This document shows positions 8,475 through 16,437 of a DNA stretch of 64,000 nucleotides, in pieces. Position numbers and translations under genes: made by a program. Position 1 is the stretch's first letter; the number at the start of each line of letters is the position of its first letter. The stretch is from Actinoplanes campanulatus. GTDB taxonomy: Bacteria > Actinomycetota > Actinomycetes > Mycobacteriales > Micromonosporaceae. Below the pieces are notes generated by a model. The model saw only the letters and a program-made list of their open reading frames with translations, did no database searches and was not told the origin of the DNA. Location of the stretch: contig NZ_BMPW01000012.1 in NCBI RefSeq assembly GCF_014647795.1, forward strand, positions 242,629 through 306,628, read 5' to 3'.

Positions 8475-10133
8475 TCAGTGGATCGCCACATGCAGATCCG
8501 CGAGCATCAACGTCCGCAGATCGTCGCGGCTGGGCATCCGGCCCATCGCCCGCAGCCGTCCGGACTGCGCCTTCCGCATGCCTTCCAGCAGCTTGCGGGC
8601 CTCCCGGGCGTTGCCGAAGTTCCGGTCACGTTCGAGCCGTCCGAAGTGCTCCCACAGCGCCTCCGGCAGGCCCTCGTCGAAGGTGTAGTCGTCGTGCCGG
8701 GCGATCCGGTCGGCGATCATCACGAGTTCGTCCGGCCCGTAGTTCTCGAACTCCATGGTCTTGGCGAACCGGGACGCCAGACCGGAGTTGGCGTCCAGGA
8801 AGTCGGACATCTCCTCGGTGTAGCCGGCGACGATCACCGCGACCTGGTCCCGGTGGTCCTCCATCAGCTTCACCAGGGTGTCGATCGCCTCCTGACCGAA
8901 GTCGGCGGCCGCCCCGCCGGCGCGGGCCAGCGTGTACGCCTCGTCGATGAACAGCACGCCGCCCATCGCGTCCTCGAACACCGAGGTGGTCTTCTCCGCG
9001 GTGTGCCCGATGTACTGCCCGACCAGGTCGCGCCGGGACACCTCACGGAACTGCCCGTTCGGCAGCACCCCCAGCGCCTTCAGCAGCCGGCCGTAGATCC
9101 GGGCGACGGTCGTCTTCCCCGTCCCGGGGGCGCCCGTGAAGATCAGGTGGTGGCTGACCGCGCCCACCGACAGGCCCGCGCTGCGCCGCCACTCGTTCAC
9201 CTGGATCTCGTCGATCAGGGCCCGGACCTCGTTCTTCACCCCGGCCAGGCCGATCATCGAGTCGAGTTCGGTGAGCAGCCGGTCCACCTCGGCGGCGTCC
9301 TGTGCGGCGCCGGCCGCGACCACGCCCGCCTGTGGCAGCCCGCCGGTGTCGGTCAGCGTCACCGTGGCCTGCGCGCCCGGGTCGACGGCGACCGGTGGCT
9401 CCGCGGTCTGCTCGACCCGGCACTGCTCGACCACCGCCGTGCAGCCCGGCCCGATCACGATCCCGGAACCGTGCGTCTGATGCACCCAGGTCTCCACGAT
9501 CCGGGTCGCGCTCGCGTAGGCCACCACGATGCCCGCGTCGCCGGTGCCGGAGACCTCGCAGCGCTCGATCACCGGGCGGGCCGACTGGTAGACGTAGACC
9601 CCCCGGTAGCCGCAGTCGCTCACCTTGGTGCCGCGGATCTCCGGGTCGGCGCCCAGCCGCACGATCACCCCGTCGTCCGAGACGCCGCGGATCTCGCAGG
9701 AGTCGACCGTGCCGCCCGCGTCGGAGTAGACGAACCCGTGCCGGCCGCGCATCACCCGCACCTCGGTGGCGTCGACCATGGATCCGCCGTCGGCGTGCAG
9801 GGCCGAGCCGTAGCCGGCGGACAGCTCGCAGCGCCGCAACCGCACCCGGCCGCCGCCGATCGCCACGGCCGGATAGTCGTCCGAGGTGAGGGCCAGGCCC
9901 TCCACGTCGACCTCGCCCGACGAGACGGCCAGCGCCGGACCGTCCAGACCGGACGCGTCCACGACGGCGGAACCGGGATCGCCGGAGGCGCGCACGGTGA
10001 GGCGGCGCCCGGTCAGTTCGATGCGCTCCCGGTAGGTGCCGGGAGCGAGGACGACGGTGGCCCCGTCCGGGGCGACCTCGAGAGCGTCGCGGAGAGTCGG
10101 GTACGTGCCGGGGACCGCCAGGGTGCTGACCAC
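8475..10133 (-). CDS. Beta-helix / CbxX-type AAA+ ATPase fusion (EccA-like)
   Basis: Residues 1 to about 265 are a right-handed parallel beta-helix of the pectate-lyase/NosD type, with repeated rungs such as GxxVRLRRCELS, GGTVDSCEIRG and PVIERCEVSG. Residues about 285-552 are a CbxX/CfxQ AAA+ ATPase, with Walker A GAPGTGKT at 334-341, Walker B VLFIDEA at 393-399 and a QEAIDTLVKLMED stretch typical of EccA. EccA proteins are cytosolic ATPases of ESX systems and usually carry a TPR N-terminal domain; here a beta-helix takes its place. GTG at 10133 follows AAGGAG with 8 bases spacing. It is the first gene of the minus-strand secretion operon. Confidence 0.9.
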   Translation of the reverse strand: MVSTLAVPGTYPTLRDALEVAPDGATVVLAPGTYRERIELTGRRLTVRASGDPGSAVVDASGLDGPALAVSSGEVDVEGLALTSDDYPAVAIGGGRVRLRRCELSAGYGSALHADGGSMVDATEVRVMRGRHGFVYSDAGGTVDSCEIRGVSDDGVIVRLGADPEIRGTKVSDCGYRGVYVYQSARPVIERCEVSGTGDAGIVVAYASATRIVETWVHQTHGSGIVIGPGCTAVVEQCRVEQTAEPPVAVDPGAQATVTLTDTGGLPQAGVVAAGAAQDAAEVDRLLTELDSMIGLAGVKNEVRALIDEIQVNEWRRSAGLSVGAVSHHLIFTGAPGTGKTTVARIYGRLLKALGVLPNGQFREVSRRDLVGQYIGHTAEKTTSVFEDAMGGVLFIDEAYTLARAGGAAADFGQEAIDTLVKLMEDHRDQVAVIVAGYTEEMSDFLDANSGLASRFAKTMEFENYGPDELVMIADRIARHDDYTFDEGLPEALWEHFGRLERDRNFGNAREARKLLEGMRKAQSGRLRAMGRMPSRDDLRTLMLADLHVAIH

Positions 10134-10314
10134 GAGCGGAACTCCTTCGTGCGAGTCTGCGTCACCGTCCGGCGTGGACCGCCGGAAAGCGGCGTAAACC
10201 CGAGGCTAGCGCCCCGAACGAATCATGAAGGCCCCCGTCGATGAATCAACCCCATTCTCGGTACGGCAAGCAGCCCACCCGCCCCACCCCCACGGCGGTG
10301 CACTCGTCACCCCC

Positions 10315-10414
10315 GCAAAAAGCCGCCGGTGTCGAGGCAAGCGGTTTCCCGACGCAGCGGGGTTTGCTGCGGCGGGAAACCGCCTGCCTCGACACCGGTT
10401 ACAAGGCTTTTTGC
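10315..10414. terminator. Long inverted repeat, likely bidirectional terminator
   Basis: Ten-base outer arms (10315-10324 and 10405-10414, GCAAAAAGCC against GGCTTTTTGC) enclose 25-26 base inner arms (10326-10351 and 10373-10398). A 6-base top stem follows with a GGGGTTT loop. The only mismatch in the inner arms, A10340 with C10384, becomes a U-G wobble in RNA read from the minus strand. The element lies just after the stop of the minus-strand DUF4191 gene, and a T run follows the stem in either direction. It is longer than most intrinsic terminators. Confidence 0.7.
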
Positions 10415-10455
10415 CGCGGAGCGAAGCGGAGCAATCAGACTCAGTGCAATCAGAC

Positions 10456-11148
10456 TCAGCGGGGGCGCTGCTGGCGGAACGCGCCCTTGCTCGGCCGCAT
10501 GTTCTTCGGGATCGCGCCCTTCGGCATCTGGGGGCGCGCCATGAGGGCACCGAGGCGCTTGTCCAGGGCGTTCACGTCCTTGCCGGTGAGGTTGCGGGGC
10601 AGGCGCAGCATGGTCGAACGCAGCTTGCGGACCGGGAGCTGGCCCTCCTCGGTGCCGATCACGTAGTCGTAGAGCGGAGCGTTGCCGATCACCTTGACCA
10701 GCCGCTTGCGCTCCTGGCCGATGAGGTTGCGGACGCGCGCCGGGTCGCCCTCGCCGAGCAGGATCACGCCGGGCCGGCCGATCACCACGTGCACCATGTC
10801 GAACTGCGTCGTGGAGCTGGCCGCGGGGCGGACCCGCCAGTCACCGCGCATGTTCTCCATCAGCGAGGCGGCGGCGCCGGGCTGGCCCTCCGCGACGTTC
10901 ATCATCGCGGTGTTCGACCGCAGATTGAGCACGATCAGCACGGCCAGCAGGGTGAACAGGATGCCGACCGGGATCCAGAGCAAGCCGTATCCCAGGAGCA
11001 CGACGGCGACGGTGATCGCCACCGGGATCGCGACCGCCGCGACGACCAGCGGGACGAACCATTTGTCCTGCTTCGCCGTGAACGCGAACACCTGGCCGAT
11101 CTGCTTCAGGCGCTCGCGGAACGACACCTTCTCCTGGGGTTTTGCCAT
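10456..11148 (-). CDS. DUF4191 family membrane protein
   Basis: The 230-residue protein has a basic N-terminus (MAKPQEKVSFRERLKQ), two adjacent hydrophobic segments (about residues 32-82) and a cytoplasmic C-terminal domain with VHVVIGRPGVILLGEG. It ends in a basic tail rich in Arg, Lys and Pro. This is the actinobacterial DUF4191 pattern. The family is known as the neighbour of lipA (Rv2219 in M. tuberculosis); its function is not established. Here it is separated from lipA by inserted genes. The gene is followed by the long inverted repeat at 10315-10414. Confidence 0.88.
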   Translation of the reverse strand: MAKPQEKVSFRERLKQIGQVFAFTAKQDKWFVPLVVAAVAIPVAITVAVVLLGYGLLWIPVGILFTLLAVLIVLNLRSNTAMMNVAEGQPGAAASLMENMRGDWRVRPAASSTTQFDMVHVVIGRPGVILLGEGDPARVRNLIGQERKRLVKVIGNAPLYDYVIGTEEGQLPVRKLRSTMLRLPRNLTGKDVNALDKRLGALMARPQMPKGAIPKNMRPSKGAFRQQRPR

Positions 11149-11311
11149 AGCCGCAAAGTGTAGTGGGGCTCAGGTACCTTACGGCGTCCCGGGGACCCGG
11201 ACGGTCGTGGGTAAGGAGGGGGCGACGTCGCGGATGAGGCGGCCGCCCCATGCCCTGCGGCCGCCTTCGGGCGAAGAGTCGGTGTCACACCAACCGACAG
11301 GAGCCCCGCAA

Positions 11312-11488
11312 ATGATTCCCTTCAGCGACCCCGACACTCAGTTCCGCCTGGTCCGCGATCACCTCGACGAGCGCATCCGGGACGCCGAGGACCACCGGCT
11401 CGTCCGGGAGGCCGCGACCGTACGGGCACGCCGTACCGGCCGATGGCCCAGGTGGCGACGAGCCGATCGGCGGCCTCTCGCATCGTGA
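11312..11488 (+). CDS. 58-residue basic hypothetical protein
   Basis: ATG at 11312 is preceded by ACAGGAG with 8 bases of spacing, a convincing ribosome binding site for so short a frame. The 58-residue product starts MIPFSDPDTQFRLVRDHLDE, is helical and charged, and ends in an Arg/Trp-rich basic segment (RRTGRWPRWRRADRR). Its TGA stop overlaps an in-frame GTG (GTGA at 11485-11488) of the large regulator downstream. This suggests that the two may be translated together. No family recognised. Small Arg-rich ORFs of this type recur in actinobacteria. Confidence 0.6.
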   Translation: MIPFSDPDTQFRLVRDHLDERIRDAEDHRLVREAATVRARRTGRWPRWRRADRRPLAS

Positions 11489-11520
11489 TCGGGGCGGAGG
11501 TTCTGTCGTACGGGCGTGGC

Positions 11521-14500
11521 ATGCTCGACCTCATGGTGGTGAGCGCGCACAGCACGGTCCTGGTCGGACGGGACGCCGACCTCGCCACCCTGCACGACGC
11601 GTTCCAGCGGGCCGGCGGCGGTGAGGCGCCGGCCCTGCTCATCGGGGGCGAGGCCGGCGTCGGCAAGACCCGGCTGGTCGAGGAGTTCGTCCGCGGGCTG
11701 GACGCGCGGGTCCTCGTCGGCCAGTGCCTCGAGCTGGGGGAGGAGGGCCTGCCCTTCGCCCCGTTCGCGGCCGCCCTGCGCGAGCTGGCCCGGCACGAGG
11801 GCGGCGCGGTGTTCGCCGGGCGGGAGGCCGAGTTCGCCCGGCTGCTGCCCGAGCTGGGGTCGCCGCCGGAGCTCGGCGGCAGCCACCGGGGCCATCTGTT
11901 CGAGCTGGTCGGGGCACTGTTCGCCCGGCTCGGCGAGCAGCGCCCGGTGGTCCTCGTGGTGGAGGACCTGCACTGGGCCGACCGGTCCACCCGTGACCTG
12001 ATCGGGTTCCTGGTCCGCTCGGCCCGGGTGCCGCGCCTGCTGCTCGTCGCGACGTACAGGACGGACGAGCTGCACCGCGGCCACCCGCTGCGGCCGTTCC
12101 TGGGCGAGCTGGAGCGGGTCCGTGGTGTGCACCGTCACGATCTCGACCGGCTCGACCGCGACGGCACCGCCGAGCTGCTCGGCCACCTGCTCGGCGCCGA
12201 GCCCGACCGGCCCACCGTCGACGCCGTCTGCAAGCGTGCCCAGGGCATCCCGTTCTTCATCGAGCAGTTCGCCGCGTCCGCCGACCCGCGCTGCGGCGAC
12301 ATCCCGGAGACGCTGCGCGACCTGCTGCTCTCCCGGGTCGACCAGCTGCCCGAGGCGGCCCAACGGGTGCTGCGGGTGGCCGCGGTCGGCGGCACCCGGT
12401 TCGGCCACGAGCTGCTCGCCCGGGTCGCCGACGTCGACGACGCCGCCCTGGAGTCCGCGCTGCGGGCCGCCGTCGCCGCCCAGATGATCGTCTTCGACCC
12501 CGACGGGGGCTACGAGTTCCGGCACGCGCTGGTCCGCGAGGCGGTCCACGACGACCTGCTGCCCGGCGAGCGGGCCCGGCTGCACGCCCGCTATGCCCAG
12601 GCCATCGAGGCCGAGCCACGGCTGGTGGCGGCCGACCGGGCGCCCGCCGAGATCGCCCACCACTGGTTCAGCGCCCGCGACCACGCCCGGGCGCTCGTCG
12701 CCGCCGGCCGGGCCGCCGACGCGGCCGGTCGCCGCTACGCGTTCGCCGAGCAGGCCCGGCTGCTGGAGCGCGCCCTCGAGCTGTGGGAGCAGGTTCCCGA
12801 CGCCGCCGAGCTGCTCGGCAAGTGCCACCTCGACCTGCTGGAGGAGGCGGCGCTCGCGGCCATCGACGCCGGCGACCACGGGCGGGCCGGCCGGCTCACC
12901 CGGGCCGCGCTCGCCGACCTGGACGGCGAGGCCGAGCCGACCCGGGCCGCCCGGCTGCTCATCCGGCGGGCCAAACTGCTGCGCAACGCCGGGAAGAGCG
13001 ACGGGGCGGCGGAGGCCCGCGAGGCGTACCGGTTGCTTCAGCTCGCCCCGCCCGACCTGCCCTGGCTGAAACTGCTCGGCGACGTGGCCTATGTGTTCTC
13101 CGGCATCGACGGCGACGAGGCCGGCCGGATCGCGGCGCAGGTGATGGCGTGCGCCGGCGAGTTCGGTGACGAGGCCGCCCGGATCGCCGCCGAGATCACC
13201 TTCGGCAAGGTGTGCAGCGGCCACCTGCCGGCCGAGCAGAGCCTGCCCGCCGTGCGCCGGGCGATCGAGCGCGCCCGTGCCTCCGGCGACATCCCGAACC
13301 TCGCGCACGGCCTGGTCAACATCTCCGACACGCTGTATGAGATGGGGGCGTATGCGGAGTCCGCCGCCGCGGCCGCCGAGGGCGTCCCGCACGCCGACCG
13401 GGCCGGTGTCAGCCGCACCACCGGCGTCTACCTGCTGGCCAACCACGCCGAGGCGCTGATGGCCCTGGGCCGGTGGGACGAGGCCGACGCCCGCCTCGCC
13501 GAGGCCGCCCGTCACGACCCGCCCGGCACCCTCGCCGTGCCGTGGCTGCGGTTGCGCGCCCGCCTCCGCCTGGCCCGCGGCCACGACGGCGCGGAGGCCC
13601 TGGTCGCCCAGGCGGCCGCCTACCTGGCCAAGCCGTTCCTCAACCCCGACCTGCGGTTGGGGCTGCTGGAGCTGCGCATCCACGCGGCGCTCGCGGCGGG
13701 CGACCCGGCCACGGCGCGGGCCGCCGCCCGAGTCGCCCTGCGGGACCGCTACTTCCACCACCTGCCCCGCTATTCGTGGCCGTTGCTGGCCGCGGCGGCC
13801 CGTGCCCTGCCGGCGTCCCCGCTTTCCGCGCCTCCCGGCGGGGGCCGCGATCTGTCGGGGTCTCCGCTTCTCGCGTCTTCCGGTGGGGGCCGTGATCTGT
13901 CGGGGTCTCCGCTTCTCGCGTCTTCCGGCGGGGCTCGCGATCTGTCGGGGTCTCCGCTTCTCGCGTCTTCCGGCGGCGGCTCCTTCGCCGCTCCCGGGGT
14001 GACGTCCACGGCGAGCTGGGACGTGGTGAACCAGGCCGTCCCCGACGGCCTGGCCCCGGTGCGGGGGTGGTCCGGTGCGGGGCATGTTTACCTGCCGACC
14101 GCCCCGACCCACGAGGCCGCCCCTGGCGAGGAGCCCGGGCTGGCCGGTCTGATCCGCGCGGCGGCCGAGCGCCTGCCGGAGCGTCATCCGGCCGAGTCGG
14201 CGTACGCCGCTCAGGTTTCCGCGCTGCTCGACGGTGGCGCCGACCGGTGGCGAGCAGCGGTCACGGCCTGGCGGGCGGACGGTCAGCCGTTCCCGTTGGC
14301 CGCGGCGCTGCTCGACTACGCGGAGGCGGTCGCCGCCGACCGCGCGGCGGCGACCGATGCGATCACCGAGGCGGGCGCGATCGCCACCGCGCTGGGCGCC
14401 CGGTCGCTGGCCGGGGCCGCGGACACCCTGGCCCGCAGGCTCGGCGTGGGCGGTGGCCCCGCCCCCGCCGCCGGGACCGAGGTGCTGACCGCCCGGGAGC

Positions 14501-14676
14501 GTGAGGTCCTGCGCCTGGTCGCCGAGGGCCAGAGCAACAGCCGGATCGCCCAGCGCCTGTTCATCTCCCCGAAGACCGCGAGCGTCCACGTCTCCCGCAT
14601 CATCGCCAAGCTGGAGGTCACCAACCGGGTCGAGGCCGCCGCCGTGGCCCACCGACTCGGCCTGCTCGACGGCTGA
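11521..14676 (+). CDS. LAL-type LuxR family transcriptional regulator with AAA ATPase
   Basis: This is a large regulator of the LAL (MalT-like) class. A P-loop NTPase follows the N-terminus (GGEAGVGKT, about residues 42-50 from this start). A Walker B-like VVLVVEDLHWAD lies near residue 140, and a long helical sensor region follows. The C-terminal 65 residues are a LuxR/GerE helix-turn-helix (LTAREREVLRLVAEG, IAQRLFISPKTASVHVS). Such proteins activate transcription in response to a bound ligand or nucleotide. The start is uncertain: ATG 11521 and 11533 lie just before the conserved VLVGRDADL, and GTG 11485 overlaps the stop of the small upstream ORF. A 45-base tandem repeat interrupts the sensor region. 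Confidence 0.88.
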   Translation: MLDLMVVSAHSTVLVGRDADLATLHDAFQRAGGGEAPALLIGGEAGVGKTRLVEEFVRGLDARVLVGQCLELGEEGLPFAPFAAALRELARHEGGAVFAGREAEFARLLPELGSPPELGGSHRGHLFELVGALFARLGEQRPVVLVVEDLHWADRSTRDLIGFLVRSARVPRLLLVATYRTDELHRGHPLRPFLGELERVRGVHRHDLDRLDRDGTAELLGHLLGAEPDRPTVDAVCKRAQGIPFFIEQFAASADPRCGDIPETLRDLLLSRVDQLPEAAQRVLRVAAVGGTRFGHELLARVADVDDAALESALRAAVAAQMIVFDPDGGYEFRHALVREAVHDDLLPGERARLHARYAQAIEAEPRLVAADRAPAEIAHHWFSARDHARALVAAGRAADAAGRRYAFAEQARLLERALELWEQVPDAAELLGKCHLDLLEEAALAAIDAGDHGRAGRLTRAALADLDGEAEPTRAARLLIRRAKLLRNAGKSDGAAEAREAYRLLQLAPPDLPWLKLLGDVAYVFSGIDGDEAGRIAAQVMACAGEFGDEAARIAAEITFGKVCSGHLPAEQSLPAVRRAIERARASGDIPNLAHGLVNISDTLYEMGAYAESAAAAAEGVPHADRAGVSRTTGVYLLANHAEALMALGRWDEADARLAEAARHDPPGTLAVPWLRLRARLRLARGHDGAEALVAQAAAYLAKPFLNPDLRLGLLELRIHAALAAGDPATARAAARVALRDRYFHHLPRYSWPLLAAAARALPASPLSAPPGGGRDLSGSPLLASSGGGRDLSGSPLLASSGGARDLSGSPLLASSGGGSFAAPGVTSTASWDVVNQAVPDGLAPVRGWSGAGHVYLPTAPTHEAAPGEEPGLAGLIRAAAERLPERHPAESAYAAQVSALLDGGADRWRAAVTAWRADGQPFPLAAALLDYAEAVAADRAAATDAITEAGAIATALGARSLAGAADTLARRLGVGGGPAPAAGTEVLTAREREVLRLVAEGQSNSRIAQRLFISPKTASVHVSRIIAKLEVTNRVEAAAVAHRLGLLDG
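13846..13980 (+). repeat. Three in-frame 45-base tandem repeats inside the LAL regulator
   Basis: Three near-identical 45-base units (13846-13890, 13891-13935, 13936-13980) each encode a 15-residue RDLSGSPLLASSGG-type unit. A more degenerate fourth copy lies just before (about 13810-13845). The unit length keeps the frame open. The Ser/Gly/Leu-rich insert lies between the helical sensor domain and the C-terminal HTH and is probably a flexible linker. Confidence 0.85.
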
Positions 14677-14732
14677 CGCCGGCCGCCATTCGCCCCTCGC
14701 CTCGCTTCCGCGCGGCGGGGGCGACCGGTCGA

Positions 14733-14867
14733 GCCTGGCGGTAGCGGCCGGGCTTGGCGGAAGCGGGCCGCGTTTGGCGGAAGCGGCGCTGGGCCTGGTG
14801 GAAGCGGCCGGGCCTGGTGGAAGCGGCCGCGTTTGGCGGAAACGGTCAGGCTTGGCGGAAGCGGCCG
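14733..14867. repeat. Degenerate tandem repeats, period about 19-22
   Basis: About seven copies of a GGCTTGGCGGAAGCGGCC-like unit run head to tail in the gap after the LAL regulator, with spacer length varying between 18 and 22 bases. They do not fit a constant reading frame, so they look non-coding. Confidence 0.7.
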
Positions 14868-14887
14868 GACGCGGCATCGGCGTTCCT

Positions 14888-14991
14888 GTCAAACGGTTGG
14901 GAAACGCTAAAGACGGGTGGCCGGGGTCCGATGTTGGGGGTCGGCTCTCCCGTAGGGAGACCTCAGCTCACCCGAGTCCTTCCCCCGGAGG
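14888..14991 (+). promoter_or_regulatory. Structured 5' leader, possible riboswitch, before the small membrane protein
   Basis: A closing stem pairs GAC-GGGTG (14912-14919) with CACCC-GA-GTC (14969-14978). Inside it are two hairpins, CCGA/TCGG (14928-14944) and a perfect TCTCCC-GTA-GGGAGA (14946-14960), making a three-way junction. Upstream, GTC at 14888 can pair with GAC at 14912 around an AAACGG...CGCTAAA segment. The ribosome binding site GGAGG (14987-14991) lies just after the junction. CTCC in the second hairpin could alternatively pair with GGAG of that site. Some words (TAGGG, CAGCTCACC) recall the c-di-AMP ydaO class, but its GGGGTGAATC box is absent, so I do not assign a class. Confidence 0.45.
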
Positions 14992-14997
14992 CAAGTA

Positions 14998-15228
14998 ATG
15001 GATACCGCTGTCGAGGTGGGTTACGGCGTCGCCGAGTTACTGTTCGGGCCGAACTCGCTGGTGCCGTGGTGGGCCTGGCTGGCTCCGTTCGCCATGATCT
15101 TTTTGAAGCTGCTCGCGCCGGTTCTCCTTCCGGAGGTCGCGGAGGCGCGATGGGGTTCCGGCAGCGACGCCGACAGGGCCAGGCAGTCCAAAAGGTCCAA
15201 GAAGTCCAAGAAGTCCAAGAAGAAGTAG
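14998..15228 (+). CDS. 76-residue membrane protein with poly-Lys/Ser tail
   Basis: ATG at 14998 follows GGAGG with 6 bases of spacing. The product is MDTAVEVGYGVAELLFG..., a hydrophobic segment at about residues 20-46, then a soluble stretch and a very basic C-terminal tail made of SKK repeats (SKRSKKSKKSKKK). The tail would lie in the cytoplasm by the positive-inside rule. No family is recognised. The structured leader upstream and an intrinsic terminator directly downstream make it a self-contained single-gene unit. Poly-Lys tails of this kind can bind nucleic acid or acidic lipids, but that is only a possibility here. Confidence 0.7.
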   Translation: MDTAVEVGYGVAELLFGPNSLVPWWAWLAPFAMIFLKLLAPVLLPEVAEARWGSGSDADRARQSKRSKKSKKSKKK

Positions 15229-15234
15229 CCGGTC

Positions 15235-15266
15235 AGAAGCCCCGCGCCGAATGGTGCGGGGCTTCT
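15235..15266 (+). terminator. Intrinsic terminator after the small membrane protein gene
   Basis: An 11-base perfect inverted repeat (AGAAGCCCCGC against GCGGGGCTTCT) with a 10-base loop begins 7 bases after the stop codon, and a short pyrimidine run follows. Confidence 0.75.
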
Positions 15267-15386
15267 TCCGTGCGTGGCCGGGATGCGGTGCCACTGCCCG
15301 TGTGTGCGGACACGACACCGGAAGCGGAACGACGGCGGAAGCGGAACGACGGCGCCCCACGCCGGCGGGCGCGGGGCGCTGGAGGC

Positions 15387-16310
15387 TCAGCCCCGGGCTT
15401 CGAGAGCCTGACGGTACAGACGGCCGGCCCGGTACGACGAGCGGACCAGCGGCCCGCTCATCACGCCCGCGAAGCCGATCTGCTCGGCCTCCTCGCGGAG
15501 CTCGACGAACTCCTCCGGCTTGACCCAGCGCTCGACCGGGTGGTGCCGCGGGGTGGGCCGAAGATACTGCGTGATGGTGATCAGCTCGCACCCGGCCGCG
15601 TGCAGGTCGCGGAGGGCGGCGGAGATCTCGGCGCGCTCCTCGCCCATGCCGAGGATCAGGTTGCTCTTGGTGACCAGGCCGGCCGCACGGGCCTGGGTGA
15701 TCACGTCGAGGGAGCGCTCGTAGCGGAAGCCGGGGCGGATGCGCTTGAAGATCCGCGGGACGGTCTCCACGTTGTGCGCCAGCACCTCGGGCGCGGCGCC
15801 GAAGACCTCGGCGAGCTGGGCCGGGTCGGCGTTGAAGTCGGGGATCAGCAGCTCGACGCCGCAGCCGGGCTGGAGCTTGTGGATCTGGCGGACGGTCTCC
15901 GCATAGAGCCAGGCGCCGCCGTCGGGCAGGTCGTCACGCGCGACGCCGGTGACCGTGGCGTAGCGCAGGCCCATGGTGGCGACGGACTCGCCGACCCGGC
16001 GTGGCTCGTCGGCGTCGAACTCGGCCGGCTTGCCGGTGTCGATCTGGCAGAAGTCGCAGCGACGGGTGCACTGGTCGCCGCCGATGAGGAAGGTGGCCTC
16101 GCGGTCTTCCCAGCACTCGTAGATGTTGGGGCAGCCGGCCTCCTGGCAGACCGTGTGCAGACCCTCTTTCTGCACCAGGCCGCGCATCTCCGTGTACTCA
16201 GGGCCCATCTTCGCCTTGACCTTGATCCACGGCGGTTTCCGCTCGATGGGAGTCTCGGCGTTGCGCGCCTCGATGCGCAGCATGCGGCGGCCCTCGGGAG
16301 CAATAGTCAC
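15387..16310 (-). CDS. lipA: Lipoyl synthase LipA
   Basis: This 307-residue radical SAM enzyme inserts two sulfur atoms into protein-bound octanoyl groups to give lipoyl groups. The two iron-sulfur clusters are marked by Cys55, Cys60 and Cys66 ([12 protein letters not shown], the auxiliary cluster) and Cys81, Cys85 and Cys88 (CTRRCDFC, the SAM cluster). The length is as expected for the family. It works with LipB (19.5-20.2 kb) and serves the E2 enzyme at 25.0-26.8 kb. In mycobacteria lipA and lipB are adjacent; here a tRNA synthetase and a propeller gene lie between them. Confidence 0.97.
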   Translation of the reverse strand: MTIAPEGRRMLRIEARNAETPIERKPPWIKVKAKMGPEYTEMRGLVQKEGLHTVCQEAGCPNIYECWEDREATFLIGGDQCTRRCDFCQIDTGKPAEFDADEPRRVGESVATMGLRYATVTGVARDDLPDGGAWLYAETVRQIHKLQPGCGVELLIPDFNADPAQLAEVFGAAPEVLAHNVETVPRIFKRIRPGFRYERSLDVITQARAAGLVTKSNLILGMGEERAEISAALRDLHAAGCELITITQYLRPTPRHHPVERWVKPEEFVELREEAEQIGFAGVMSGPLVRSSYRAGRLYRQALEARG

Positions 16311-16437
16311 AACCCGAAGATACGCCCGCCACCGCCGGGCGCGATGCGGGGGCGACGAGGCTCACGTGACCGACGTTGTGACAGCCGTCACCCGATATTC
16401 AGGTGATCGGCACATCGCGGGCTGTTAGCGTGCCGAG

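Noticed and set aside
7812-10244. Plus-strand 810-codon frame opposite eccE and the AAA+ gene
   Set aside because: Composition is that of a complement shadow (His/Arg/Gly-rich) and the minus-strand genes have clear domains.
14888-14991. Assignment of the leader as a c-di-AMP (ydaO) or c-di-GMP (GEMM) riboswitch
   Set aside because: Only scattered words match; the conserved GGGGTGAATC box of ydaO and the GCAAAGCC core of GEMM are absent, so no class is named.
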